NCBI RefSeq assembly: GCF_001563225.1
Contig: NZ_CP014206.1
Location: forward strand, 3,220,001 to 3,284,000
DNA from: Pseudodesulfovibrio indicus
Lineage (GTDB): Bacteria > Desulfobacterota > Desulfovibrionia > Desulfovibrionales > Desulfovibrionaceae
Reading direction: 5' to 3'
DNA: 64,000 nt
The position numbers and the translations under genes were made by a program. Each line of letters starts with the position of its first letter. Within the stretch, counting starts at the first letter, position 1. The notes beneath the pieces are model-generated. The model saw nothing but the letters and a program-made list of their open reading frames with translations, searched no databases and was not told where the DNA came from. Shown piece by piece: positions 42,599-49,303 of this stretch.

Positions 42599-43249
42599 TC
42601 ATGCCGGAACAGCCGGGCTGCCGCCCGCCGTCACCTTGTAGGTGCACAGCTTGCAGCCGACGTTCTCGTTCCTGAGGTAGTCGGCGTCCTCCATGCTGAC
42701 CAGCTCCCAGGCATCGGCCCGTTCCAGGGCGATCATGCGGTCGCGGTAGCCGTAGTCCTCATAGGCGCCTTCGCGGATGGTGAAGCAGATGTGGCCGTCG
42801 GGCCGGGTGACCCGGATGAGCTCGTCAAACGCCGCAGCGTCAACGTGGCCGTAGGTCAGGGTGCCGACGCAGACCACGGCGTCGTAGGCGTCGTCCTCGA
42901 TGTCCAGGGGCTTGCTCAGGTCCGCCTGCTTCAGGCTGCGGTAGACCTTCTTCTCCTCGGCGACCTTGAGCATGTCCGAAGAATAGTCCAGGGCATGAAG
43001 ATCGCCGTACCCCTTGCTCCGAAGCGCCTCGGCCACCTGACCGGTGCCGCAGCCCGCGTCCAGAATGCGCGCCGAAGTGACGGGTACCACGCGCTCGAGC
43101 GCCCTGGCCGTGATCTCGGGGGCCACGTAGCCGAAGGCCTCGACGGTGTCGGCGTCGTAGTTCTCGGCCCAATCGCCATAGGCCTCCATCAGATCCTTGT
43201 GATTGTCGGCGGTGTAAACCTTGTCCAGTGTCTTGTTGTCGGAAACCAT
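42599..43249 (-). CDS. Class I SAM-dependent methyltransferase, paralogue A
   Basis: The product is 216 residues. The Rossmann methyltransferase motif I ILDAGCGTGQVAEALRSKGYG (about residues 60-82), the acidic end of strand 2 (HALDYSSDMLKVAEEKKVY) and the DDAYDAVVCVGTLTYGHV motif IV are present. It is similar along its length to the next gene upstream (same YGDWAENYDADTVE/YRCWAREYDRDTCE entry, same C-terminal YGYRDRM/YGYRKRM). The substrate is unknown; small-molecule methylation is the best general guess. It is 9 bp downstream of paralogue B. Confidence 0.85.
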   Translation of the reverse strand: MVSDNKTLDKVYTADNHKDLMEAYGDWAENYDADTVEAFGYVAPEITARALERVVPVTSARILDAGCGTGQVAEALRSKGYGDLHALDYSSDMLKVAEEKKVYRSLKQADLSKPLDIEDDAYDAVVCVGTLTYGHVDAAAFDELIRVTRPDGHICFTIREGAYEDYGYRDRMIALERADAWELVSMEDADYLRNENVGCKLCTYKVTAGGSPAVPA

Positions 43250-43258
43250 TCGTCCTCC

Positions 43259-43888
43259 CTACGCTTCCTGTACTTCGTAGATGCAATACTTGGCCGTCAC
43301 GTCCTCCTTATGGAGGTAGTCCGTATCGACCATCTCCTTGAGCTCGAAGGCGTTGTTCGCTTCAAGCTCCAACATCCGCTTGCGGTAGCCGTATTCCTGG
43401 TATGCGCCGTCGCGGACCGTGAAGCAGACATACCCGCCGGGACGGGTGATCCGCACCAGCTCGTCAAAGGCATCCGGGCCCACGTGGGCGTAAGTGAACG
43501 TGCCCACGCAGATGGTGGCGTCGTAGGCGTTGTCGGAAATGGTCAACTCACGGTTCATGTCCGCCCTGAACACATTCTCGTAGACCCGCTTCTCCTCGGC
43601 CACGTCGAGCATGTCCCGGCAGTAGTCCATGGCCTCGATGCGGCGGTAGCCCATGTGGCGCATGGCCTGCCCCACCAGCCCGGTGCCGCAGCCCGCGTCC
43701 AGTATCTTCGCTTCGGCGGAATCCAGATACCTGTCCAGCAACCGGGCGGCCACGCCCGGGCCGACGTAACCCATGCCCTCGCAGGTGTCCCTGTCATACT
43801 CCCTGGCCCAGCAGCGATACGCCTCGGCCAGCTCGTCCGGGGTCTTGGCCTCATAGGTGGCCACCCATTTTTCCGGAGTCTGTTCCAT
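43259..43888 (-). CDS. Class I SAM-dependent methyltransferase, paralogue B
   Basis: The product is 209 residues with motif I KILDAGCGTGLVGQAMRHMGY, the strand-2 end EAMDYCRDMLDVAEEKRVYENV, and ITRPGGYVCFTVRDGAYQ. It is clearly a tandem duplicate of the following gene (same order of motifs, similar spacing and C-terminus). It is the first gene of a two-gene unit; upstream is an AT-rich gap with repeated TTGCA motifs. Function unknown. Confidence 0.85.
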   Translation of the reverse strand: MEQTPEKWVATYEAKTPDELAEAYRCWAREYDRDTCEGMGYVGPGVAARLLDRYLDSAEAKILDAGCGTGLVGQAMRHMGYRRIEAMDYCRDMLDVAEEKRVYENVFRADMNRELTISDNAYDATICVGTFTYAHVGPDAFDELVRITRPGGYVCFTVRDGAYQEYGYRKRMLELEANNAFELKEMVDTDYLHKEDVTAKYCIYEVQEA

Positions 43889-44359
43889 GGTTCTCCTCTT
43901 GTTGCAGGTTTACGTTGCACAAAATTTTCTCTGTATAAGGCAATGTAACTTTGCAAGTTACAATAAAATTGCATTGCAGTAACTACTCATTTACCTCGAA
44001 TCAACGCCAAGTATTGACTACATATATAAATACATTATTGATCAAAAAATGGATTCATCCTCACAAATTGAAGTATCCATATTTTGCAAATAACCAATTC
44101 AAATTTCATAAAACTTATGAGAATGGTGTCTGGATTCTGCCACTAAACATTTTTGCATCACCATGTCAAGGCTGACACCGTGTACAAATCAGGAGTTGCA
44201 ACATTATCACAGGGGATGGGGCAATCCGAAGGCGCGCGAAAAGACGGGACCGGAAGCGCCGGGCCATTTATGGGCGTGAACGAGCGTGATTGAGCGGGGG
44301 TGGGCGCGGATGGCGCGGATTGTTCGGATAACGGACCGCCCGGGGAGGCGGTCGGGGTG
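43889..44359. other. AT-rich non-coding gap upstream of the methyltransferase pair
   Basis: This 470-bp gap contains no gene. About 43910-44160 is strikingly AT-rich compared with the rest of the window, including AAAATTTTCTCTGTATAA and a long region rich in A, T and TATATAAA. It carries three copies of a TTGCA...GTAAC-type motif near the methyltransferase promoter. The end near 44160-44359 is ordinary GC content and holds nothing that I recognise. Confidence 0.6.
43944..43962 (-). promoter_or_regulatory. Palindromic operator candidate for the methyltransferase pair
   Basis: A 7-5-7 inverted repeat, TGTAACT-TTGCA-AGTTACA, lies 56 bp upstream of the paralogue B start. Related partial copies flank it: TTGCAGGTTTAC (43902-43913) and TTGCAGTAAC (43974-43983). 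This suggests that a dimeric regulator binds several sites. The regulator is unknown. Confidence 0.45.
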
Positions 44360-44743
44360 CTAGGACTTCTTGAGGCGGTCCTTCCTGCGTTCCTCGGCCT
44401 GGCGCTTCTGCTCGTCGAGGACCAGGCGGTGAACGGCGTCCTGATTGCGGCGGTCCAGGTCTTCGAAAACCAGGCCGCTGAAGGTCTTGTCCACGCGGAC
44501 GACCTTGGCCCGGATGGGACCGCCGACGCGGACGCCCCGGTGATACAGGCCGATCTCGAACCGCTCGCCCACGCGCATGCCGGTGCTGCCCGACAGGCCG
44601 ACCCCGGTGGGGCTGACGTCGGTTGCGGAATACACGGCGGGCCGTCCGGCCACCTTGACGTGGAGCCCGGAGATCTTGGCGCGGTAGGCCCCACGGGGGC
44701 CGGTGGAATCGCCGAATGAAATGTCGAACGGTTTTGCTGCCAT
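44360..44743 (-). CDS. PilZ domain protein
   Basis: The product is 127 residues. The c-di-GMP-binding pattern is visible: a basic segment RGAYRAKISGLHVKV, then DVSPTGVGLSGS (the D/N-x-S-x-x-G element) and a beta-barrel end IRAKVVRVDKTFSGLVFEDLD. A charged helical tail follows. The arginine arrangement is not the canonical RxxxR, so c-di-GMP binding is likely but not certain. ATG 44743 has AGGA eight bases upstream; a second ATG at 44752 is possible. It is divergent from the ASKHA-ferredoxin gene. Confidence 0.8.
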   Translation of the reverse strand: MAAKPFDISFGDSTGPRGAYRAKISGLHVKVAGRPAVYSATDVSPTGVGLSGSTGMRVGERFEIGLYHRGVRVGGPIRAKVVRVDKTFSGLVFEDLDRRNQDAVHRLVLDEQKRQAEERRKDRLKKS

Positions 44744-44859
44744 GGGGAACATCCTGCGGTCCGGAGGTTCTATCAATTCCCCCGGCGGCTGCCAACCCCC
44801 CATGATCGCCGTTTACACCATCCGACCCATGGGCTAGTCTCCGAGCCTACGGAGAACAT

Positions 44860-46407
44860 GTGAGCATACTGATCCATACCCATGACGGCGGGCGCTTCGC
44901 CCTTGAGCCGAAACCGGGCGACACCCTGGCCCGGACCATCTTTCTGTCGAGGCTTTGGCACGGCGTGCCGCTCTGCTCGGGCCTGGGCAAGTGCGGTCTG
45001 TGCCGGGTGCGCTACCTCAAGGACGCGCCCGAACCGGGCCGCGAGGAGCTGAAGAAGCTCGGCCGCGACAAGCTCGACCAGGGGTGGCGGCTGTCCTGCC
45101 TGCACCCGTCCGAGCCGTGCGAGATCGAGCTGCCCCAGCCCGTGCGCAGCCAGCGGGCCGTGCGCGCCCTGGCGCAGAAGACCGGCGATTTCGCCCTGGC
45201 CGTGGACCTCGGCACCACCTCCATCCACTGGACCGCCCTGGTGGACGGCGAACGGGTGGCCACGGGCCAGGAGCTGAACCCCCAGACCGGCATGGGGTCC
45301 GAGGTCATGTCCCGGCTGGCCGCCGCCTCGACAGCCGAAGGCCGCTTCGTGCTGCGCGCCCTGGTCACCGACCGCATCGCCGAGCTGGCCCAGCTCGCCA
45401 CGCGCAACCTGGGCGGGAAGTGCACCGGGCTGGCCGTTTCCGGCAACCCGGCCATGACCTACATCCTGCTCGGCAAAAAACCGGACGACCTGGCCGCCGC
45501 GCCCTACGTCCTGTCCTATGCGGGCGGCGACGAGAAGCGGCTGGGCGCGGGGCTGCCCCCGGCCTACATACCGCCCCTGCTCGCCCCGTTCGTGGGCGCG
45601 GACATCTCCGCCGGGCTGACGGCCATAGAATACGGCGGCTCGCCCCAATACCCGTTCCTGCTGGCCGACCTCGGCACCAACGGCGAGTTCGTCCTGGCCC
45701 TTTCCCCGGACAAGCGCATCTGCGCCAGCGTGCCCATGGGTCCCGCCCTGGAGGGCGTGGGCCTCTCCTTCGGGCGCACCGCCGGCCCCGGGGCCGTGAC
45801 CGGCTTCACCCTGACCCCCAAGGGTCTGGTCCCGAAATATTTCGATGCGTCCGGCACGCCGGTCAACGGCATGACCGGCACCGGCTACCTCTCGCTGTGC
45901 GCCGTCCTGCGCACCCACGGCGTGCTCGACGACACCGGGCGGTTCGCGGACGGGGCCACCCCGCTGGCCGCCAAGCTGGCCGCCGGGGTCGGGACCAGGG
46001 AGGGCGAACCGGTGTTCGAGGCCGCAGACGGGGTCCTGCTCCCGGCCTCGGACGTGGAGGAGATTCTCAAGGTCAAGGCGGCCTTCAACCTGGCCGTTTC
46101 CGCCCTGCTCAAGGCGGCGGGGATCGGCCCCGGCAAGCTCAAGGAAATCCACGTCGCGGGCGCGCTGGGCGAACACGTCTCGGCCTCGGACCTGGAGACC
46201 CTCGGTTTTCTGCCCCAGGGGTGCGCGCCCCGGACCGTCAAGGCGGGCAACACGTCCCTCAAGGGCACCGAGCTGTTTCTGACCGACCCCGGCGCGCGCG
46301 GTTTCGCCGAGGGACTGTCCGCGACTCTGACCCGCCTCGACCTGACGGACGAGGAAAATTTCGGCGAACAATTCATAGCAAGGATGCGCTTTACCCATGT
46401 CGATTGA
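44860..46407 (+). CDS. 2Fe-2S ferredoxin-ASKHA domain protein (corrinoid-activator-like)
   Basis: The product is 515 residues. The N-terminal 2Fe-2S domain has cysteines at about 39, 45, 48 and 80 (CSGLGKCGLC, then RLSCLHP). A long ASKHA-type ATPase region follows with ALAVDLGTTSIHWTALVDGE, LLADLGTNGEFVLAL and the end LKEIHVAGALGEHVSASDLE. The whole layout matches reductive activators of corrinoid proteins (RACE/RamA-like, DUF4445 group). The substrate here is unknown, and no corrinoid methyltransferase is nearby. GTG 44860 has GGAG upstream. It overlaps the next gene by 11 bases. Confidence 0.87.
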   Translation: MSILIHTHDGGRFALEPKPGDTLARTIFLSRLWHGVPLCSGLGKCGLCRVRYLKDAPEPGREELKKLGRDKLDQGWRLSCLHPSEPCEIELPQPVRSQRAVRALAQKTGDFALAVDLGTTSIHWTALVDGERVATGQELNPQTGMGSEVMSRLAAASTAEGRFVLRALVTDRIAELAQLATRNLGGKCTGLAVSGNPAMTYILLGKKPDDLAAAPYVLSYAGGDEKRLGAGLPPAYIPPLLAPFVGADISAGLTAIEYGGSPQYPFLLADLGTNGEFVLALSPDKRICASVPMGPALEGVGLSFGRTAGPGAVTGFTLTPKGLVPKYFDASGTPVNGMTGTGYLSLCAVLRTHGVLDDTGRFADGATPLAAKLAAGVGTREGEPVFEAADGVLLPASDVEEILKVKAAFNLAVSALLKAAGIGPGKLKEIHVAGALGEHVSASDLETLGFLPQGCAPRTVKAGNTSLKGTELFLTDPGARGFAEGLSATLTRLDLTDEENFGEQFIARMRFTHVD

Positions 46408-47521
46408 CGGCCTGTTCCCCAACCTGACCGATGACAACGCGGACCAGCTCGAACGGTTCGGCGGACTGCTCAAGTCCGTCTGGCCCCTCAAGGGCAAACA
46501 CCGCGACCAGCTCAAGTACGACATCCGCGACATGTCGCGCAGCCTGACCAACGAGCGGTCCACCCGGCGCAAGGAGTACATGACCGACGACAAGTTCCTG
46601 TCGCCCTACCTGTACTACTTCCTGCCCTGGAACCTGCTGCGCATGTCCCGCCTCTTCTCCGGGCTGGAGCTGGATATCCCCGAGGACGGGCATGTGGCCG
46701 ACCTCGGCACCGGTCCGCTGACCACGGTCCTGGCCCTGTGGATGTCGCGGCCCCACCTGCGGGAGCGGCGGCTCAACTTCACCTGCCTGGACATCGCGCC
46801 CAAGACCATGCAGGCCGGGCTGAAACTCTTCCGCGCCCTGGCCGGGGAGGACTCGCCGTGGCGCATCAAGACCGTCAAGGCCGCGTTCACCGACCACCTG
46901 CGCGAGCGGGCGGACCTGCTGCTGGTCGCCAACGCCCTCAACGAGCTGGACTGGTCGGGCCGCACCGCCCGGCCCCAGGCCGAGAAGCTGGCCACCCACC
47001 TGGCGGGCTGCGCCAAGGACACGGGCCGCATCCTGATCATCGAGACCGGGGTTCGGTTGACCGGGCGGATCATCGCCGAGATGCGCGCCCAGATGCTCGT
47101 CAAGGGGTTCAAGCCCATCGCGCCCTGTCCGCACACCGGCGAATGCCCCATGCCCGCCCTGGGCCAGGGGCCGTGGTGCCACTTCAACTTCCTGTCCAAG
47201 GGCGCGCCCGAGTGGCTGGAGTCCGTGTCCAAGGAAGCCAGCCTGGAAAAGGACAACGTGACCCTCAACTTCCTCTATCTCTCCCAGAACGGAGCCCAGG
47301 AATGGGGCGCGGTGCGGGCCGTTTCCGAACCGTTCAAGCTGCACGGCGACAAGGGACAGTACGCGTGCTCGGACCGGGGGCTGACCCTGCTCCAGTACGC
47401 GCAGGGCGTGCGGCCGCTGTTCCCGGGCCAATCCTTTGCCCCGGACTGGCCGCAAAACCCCAAGACCGACCTCAAGTCCAAGGCGGTCATCCTGCCGTAC
47501 AAGGGCGAAGGCAAGAAGTGA
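46397..47521 (+). CDS. Rsm22/METTL17-family methyltransferase-like protein
   Basis: The product is 374 residues. Motif I ADLGTGPLTTVLALW (about 101-115) is typical of a SAM fold. The cysteines C244, C250 and C261 in PCPHTGECPMPALGQGPWCHF match the Rsm22 family, whose mitochondrial relatives bind a [4Fe-4S] cluster and help small-subunit assembly. Bacterial function is not established. Overlaps with the gene before (11 bases) and after (4 bases, GTGA) indicate one operon with the ASKHA protein, lipB and lipA; all but lipB are Fe-S-type proteins. Confidence 0.8.
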   Translation: MSIDGLFPNLTDDNADQLERFGGLLKSVWPLKGKHRDQLKYDIRDMSRSLTNERSTRRKEYMTDDKFLSPYLYYFLPWNLLRMSRLFSGLELDIPEDGHVADLGTGPLTTVLALWMSRPHLRERRLNFTCLDIAPKTMQAGLKLFRALAGEDSPWRIKTVKAAFTDHLRERADLLLVANALNELDWSGRTARPQAEKLATHLAGCAKDTGRILIIETGVRLTGRIIAEMRAQMLVKGFKPIAPCPHTGECPMPALGQGPWCHFNFLSKGAPEWLESVSKEASLEKDNVTLNFLYLSQNGAQEWGAVRAVSEPFKLHGDKGQYACSDRGLTLLQYAQGVRPLFPGQSFAPDWPQNPKTDLKSKAVILPYKGEGKK

Positions 47522-48174
47522 GAATCGTGGACCTGGGGCTGATCGGCTATGCCGAGGCCGAAGCCCTGCAACTGAAGACCCTGGAAGCGGTGACCGCCGG
47601 GCGGGAGGAGAACACCCTCTTCCTGCTGGAGCACCCCAAGGTGATCACCCTGGGCCGCCAGGGCGGGGCCGAGAACCTGCACCTGGACGAGGCGCAGCTC
47701 AAGGCCCACAATATCGAGCTGGCCCGGACCGCGCGCGGCGGCAACATCACCTGCCACTTTCCCGGCCAGCTGGTGGCCTACCCCATCTGGCGCGTGGAAA
47801 AGCGGCCCGGCGGCATGCGCAAATTCTTCCACGACATGGAACAGGCGGTCATGGACACCTGCGCGCACTACGGCGTATCCACCATCCGGCGGCCCAAGCA
47901 CCCCGGGGTATGGGTGGACGAAACCAGGAAAATATGCTCAATGGGCATCGGCGTTCGCCGCTGGGTCACCTACCATGGGCTGGCCCTCAACGTGGCGCGC
48001 GACGTGAGCCTGTTCAACGCCATCACCCTGTGCGGCATACAGGGGGCGGTTCCCACCTCCCTGTCCGCTGAGGCCGGGCGCGACATCGACATCAAGGACG
48101 TCAAGAATGTCTTCGGAAAAGCCTTTGCAGAAACCTTTGCGGATTCCGCCGTGGCTGCGGATCAAGCTCCCTAG
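47518..48174 (+). CDS. lipB: Octanoyltransferase (lipoate-protein ligase B)
   Basis: LipB moves octanoyl from acyl carrier protein to lipoyl domains. The product is 218 residues with VITLGRQGGAENL, the RGGNITCHFPGQLVAYPIW segment, and KICSMGIGVRRWVTYHGLALNV, which includes the catalytic Cys and Lys region. The start is GTG 47518, overlapping the upstream stop by four bases (GTGA). The 3' end overlaps lipA by 68 bases. Its pairing with lipA gives the two-step lipoate synthesis route. Confidence 0.94.
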   Translation: MRIVDLGLIGYAEAEALQLKTLEAVTAGREENTLFLLEHPKVITLGRQGGAENLHLDEAQLKAHNIELARTARGGNITCHFPGQLVAYPIWRVEKRPGGMRKFFHDMEQAVMDTCAHYGVSTIRRPKHPGVWVDETRKICSMGIGVRRWVTYHGLALNVARDVSLFNAITLCGIQGAVPTSLSAEAGRDIDIKDVKNVFGKAFAETFADSAVAADQAP

Positions 48175-48976
48175 CAACGAAAATTTCTCCTGCACGTCCG
48201 GGCTGATCGACGACCTGCGGCTGAATACGGTCTGCCAGTCGGCCAAATGCCCGAACAAGTGGGAGTGTTTCTCGCGCAACGTGGCCACCTTCCTGGTCAT
48301 GGGGTCCATCTGCACGCGCAACTGCGCCTTCTGCAACATCGAACCGGGCGACCTGGCCCCCCTGGACCCGTCCGAACCCGGCCGCGTGGCCGAGGCCGCG
48401 CGCAGGCTCGAACTCAAGCACGTGGTCATCACCTCGGTCACCCGGGACGACCTCGACGACGGCGGGTCCGGCCACTTCGCGGCCACCATCCGGGCCGTGC
48501 GCCAAGTGCTGCCCGCCTGCACCGTGGAGGTGCTCATCCCGGACTTCCAGGGCGACGAGAGCGCGCTCGGGACCGTGCTCGACGCCCGGCCCGACGTGCT
48601 CAACCACAACCTGGAGACCGTGCCGCCGCTCTACGGGACCATCCGGCCCCAGGCGAACTACCGCCAGTCCCTGGCCGTGCTGGAGAACGCCAAGCGGTTG
48701 GCCCCGGCCATCCCCACCAAGTCCGGCATCATGGTCGGCCTGGGCGAGACCGACGACCAGATACTGGCCGTGCTCGACGACCTGGCCGCCATCCGCTGCG
48801 ACATCGTGACCATCGGCCAGTACATGCAGCCGAGCCGCCGCCATCCCCTGGTGCAACGCTACGTGGAGCCGGAACGGTTTCAGTGGTACGCCGAGGAAGG
48901 CAAAAAACGCGGCATCCGCCGGATGCACAGCGCCCCGCTGGTCCGGTCGAGCTACAACGCCGCCGAATTCGTCTAG
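48107..48976 (+). CDS. lipA: Lipoyl synthase
   Basis: LipA inserts two sulfurs into octanoyl groups, using radical SAM chemistry. The product is 289 residues. The auxiliary [4Fe-4S] cysteines are in CQSAKCPNKWEC, the radical-SAM cysteines in CTRNCAFC, and the late conserved RSSY motif (VRSSYNAAEF) binds the auxiliary cluster. The ATG at 48107 lies inside lipB. I found no later in-frame start that would keep the conserved N-terminus, so the 68-base overlap appears real. It is the last gene of the ASKHA-rsm22-lipB-lipA unit. Confidence 0.95.
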   Translation: MSSEKPLQKPLRIPPWLRIKLPSNENFSCTSGLIDDLRLNTVCQSAKCPNKWECFSRNVATFLVMGSICTRNCAFCNIEPGDLAPLDPSEPGRVAEAARRLELKHVVITSVTRDDLDDGGSGHFAATIRAVRQVLPACTVEVLIPDFQGDESALGTVLDARPDVLNHNLETVPPLYGTIRPQANYRQSLAVLENAKRLAPAIPTKSGIMVGLGETDDQILAVLDDLAAIRCDIVTIGQYMQPSRRHPLVQRYVEPERFQWYAEEGKKRGIRRMHSAPLVRSSYNAAEFV

Positions 48977-49177
48977 ACGAGCCTCCGGCGGCCCTGCCGG
49001 GGGCCTCTCCGAGGGCTTAAGAACCCCTTATCGCTGCTGTCGCCATCTCTAGAGCTCGTAGACTCGCTAAGAGCTGCCGCTGAAAAGGGTTTCTTAAGAA
49101 TCTTCCGAAACTTTTTGGCGCTCGCTTCGCTCGGATTCGTACCGAAAAACAGGCTGTTTCAACCGCAGAATGGTTTT
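48977..49177. repeat. Degenerate composite repeat between lipA and recJ
   Basis: Together with the next element this fills a 326-bp gap without genes. It begins with GCCTCCGGCGGCC (48981-48993), identical to the start of the 29683 repeat. It then has the long-range inverted arms CTTAAGAACCCCTT (49016 onward) and AAGGGTTTCTTAAG (49085-49098), CTTCCGAAACTTTTTGG, and CTCGCTTCGCTCGG. A second, shorter CAGGCTGTT copy (49150 region) precedes the next element. Confidence 0.7.
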
Positions 49178-49303
49178 GCAGGCTGTTCAAAAATGGTGAG
49201 ATGCTAGGCGCGAAAAGAGTTCAAGGTCGAAGCGTACTTCCTGTACGCGAGAGTTTGAACTTTTTGAAGCAACGACGCAGATCGCCGTTTTTCAACAGCC
49301 TGC
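49178..49303. repeat. 126-bp imperfect hairpin element touching the recJ stop
   Basis: The ends are the inverted pair GCAGGCTGTT (49178-49187) and AACAGCCTGC (49294-49303). Near the middle, GCGTAC-TTCCT-GTACGC forms the tip. The two arms, each about 60 bases, are imperfectly complementary throughout, so the whole folds into one long hairpin. Its last base is part of the recJ stop codon. No ORF or transposase is present; it looks like a non-autonomous repetitive element. Confidence 0.7.

Noticed and set aside
43910-44160. AT-rich region considered as an origin of replication or integrated-element scar.
   Set aside because: No DnaA-box cluster, integrase, attachment repeats or origin-associated genes were seen, so only the composition shift is reported.
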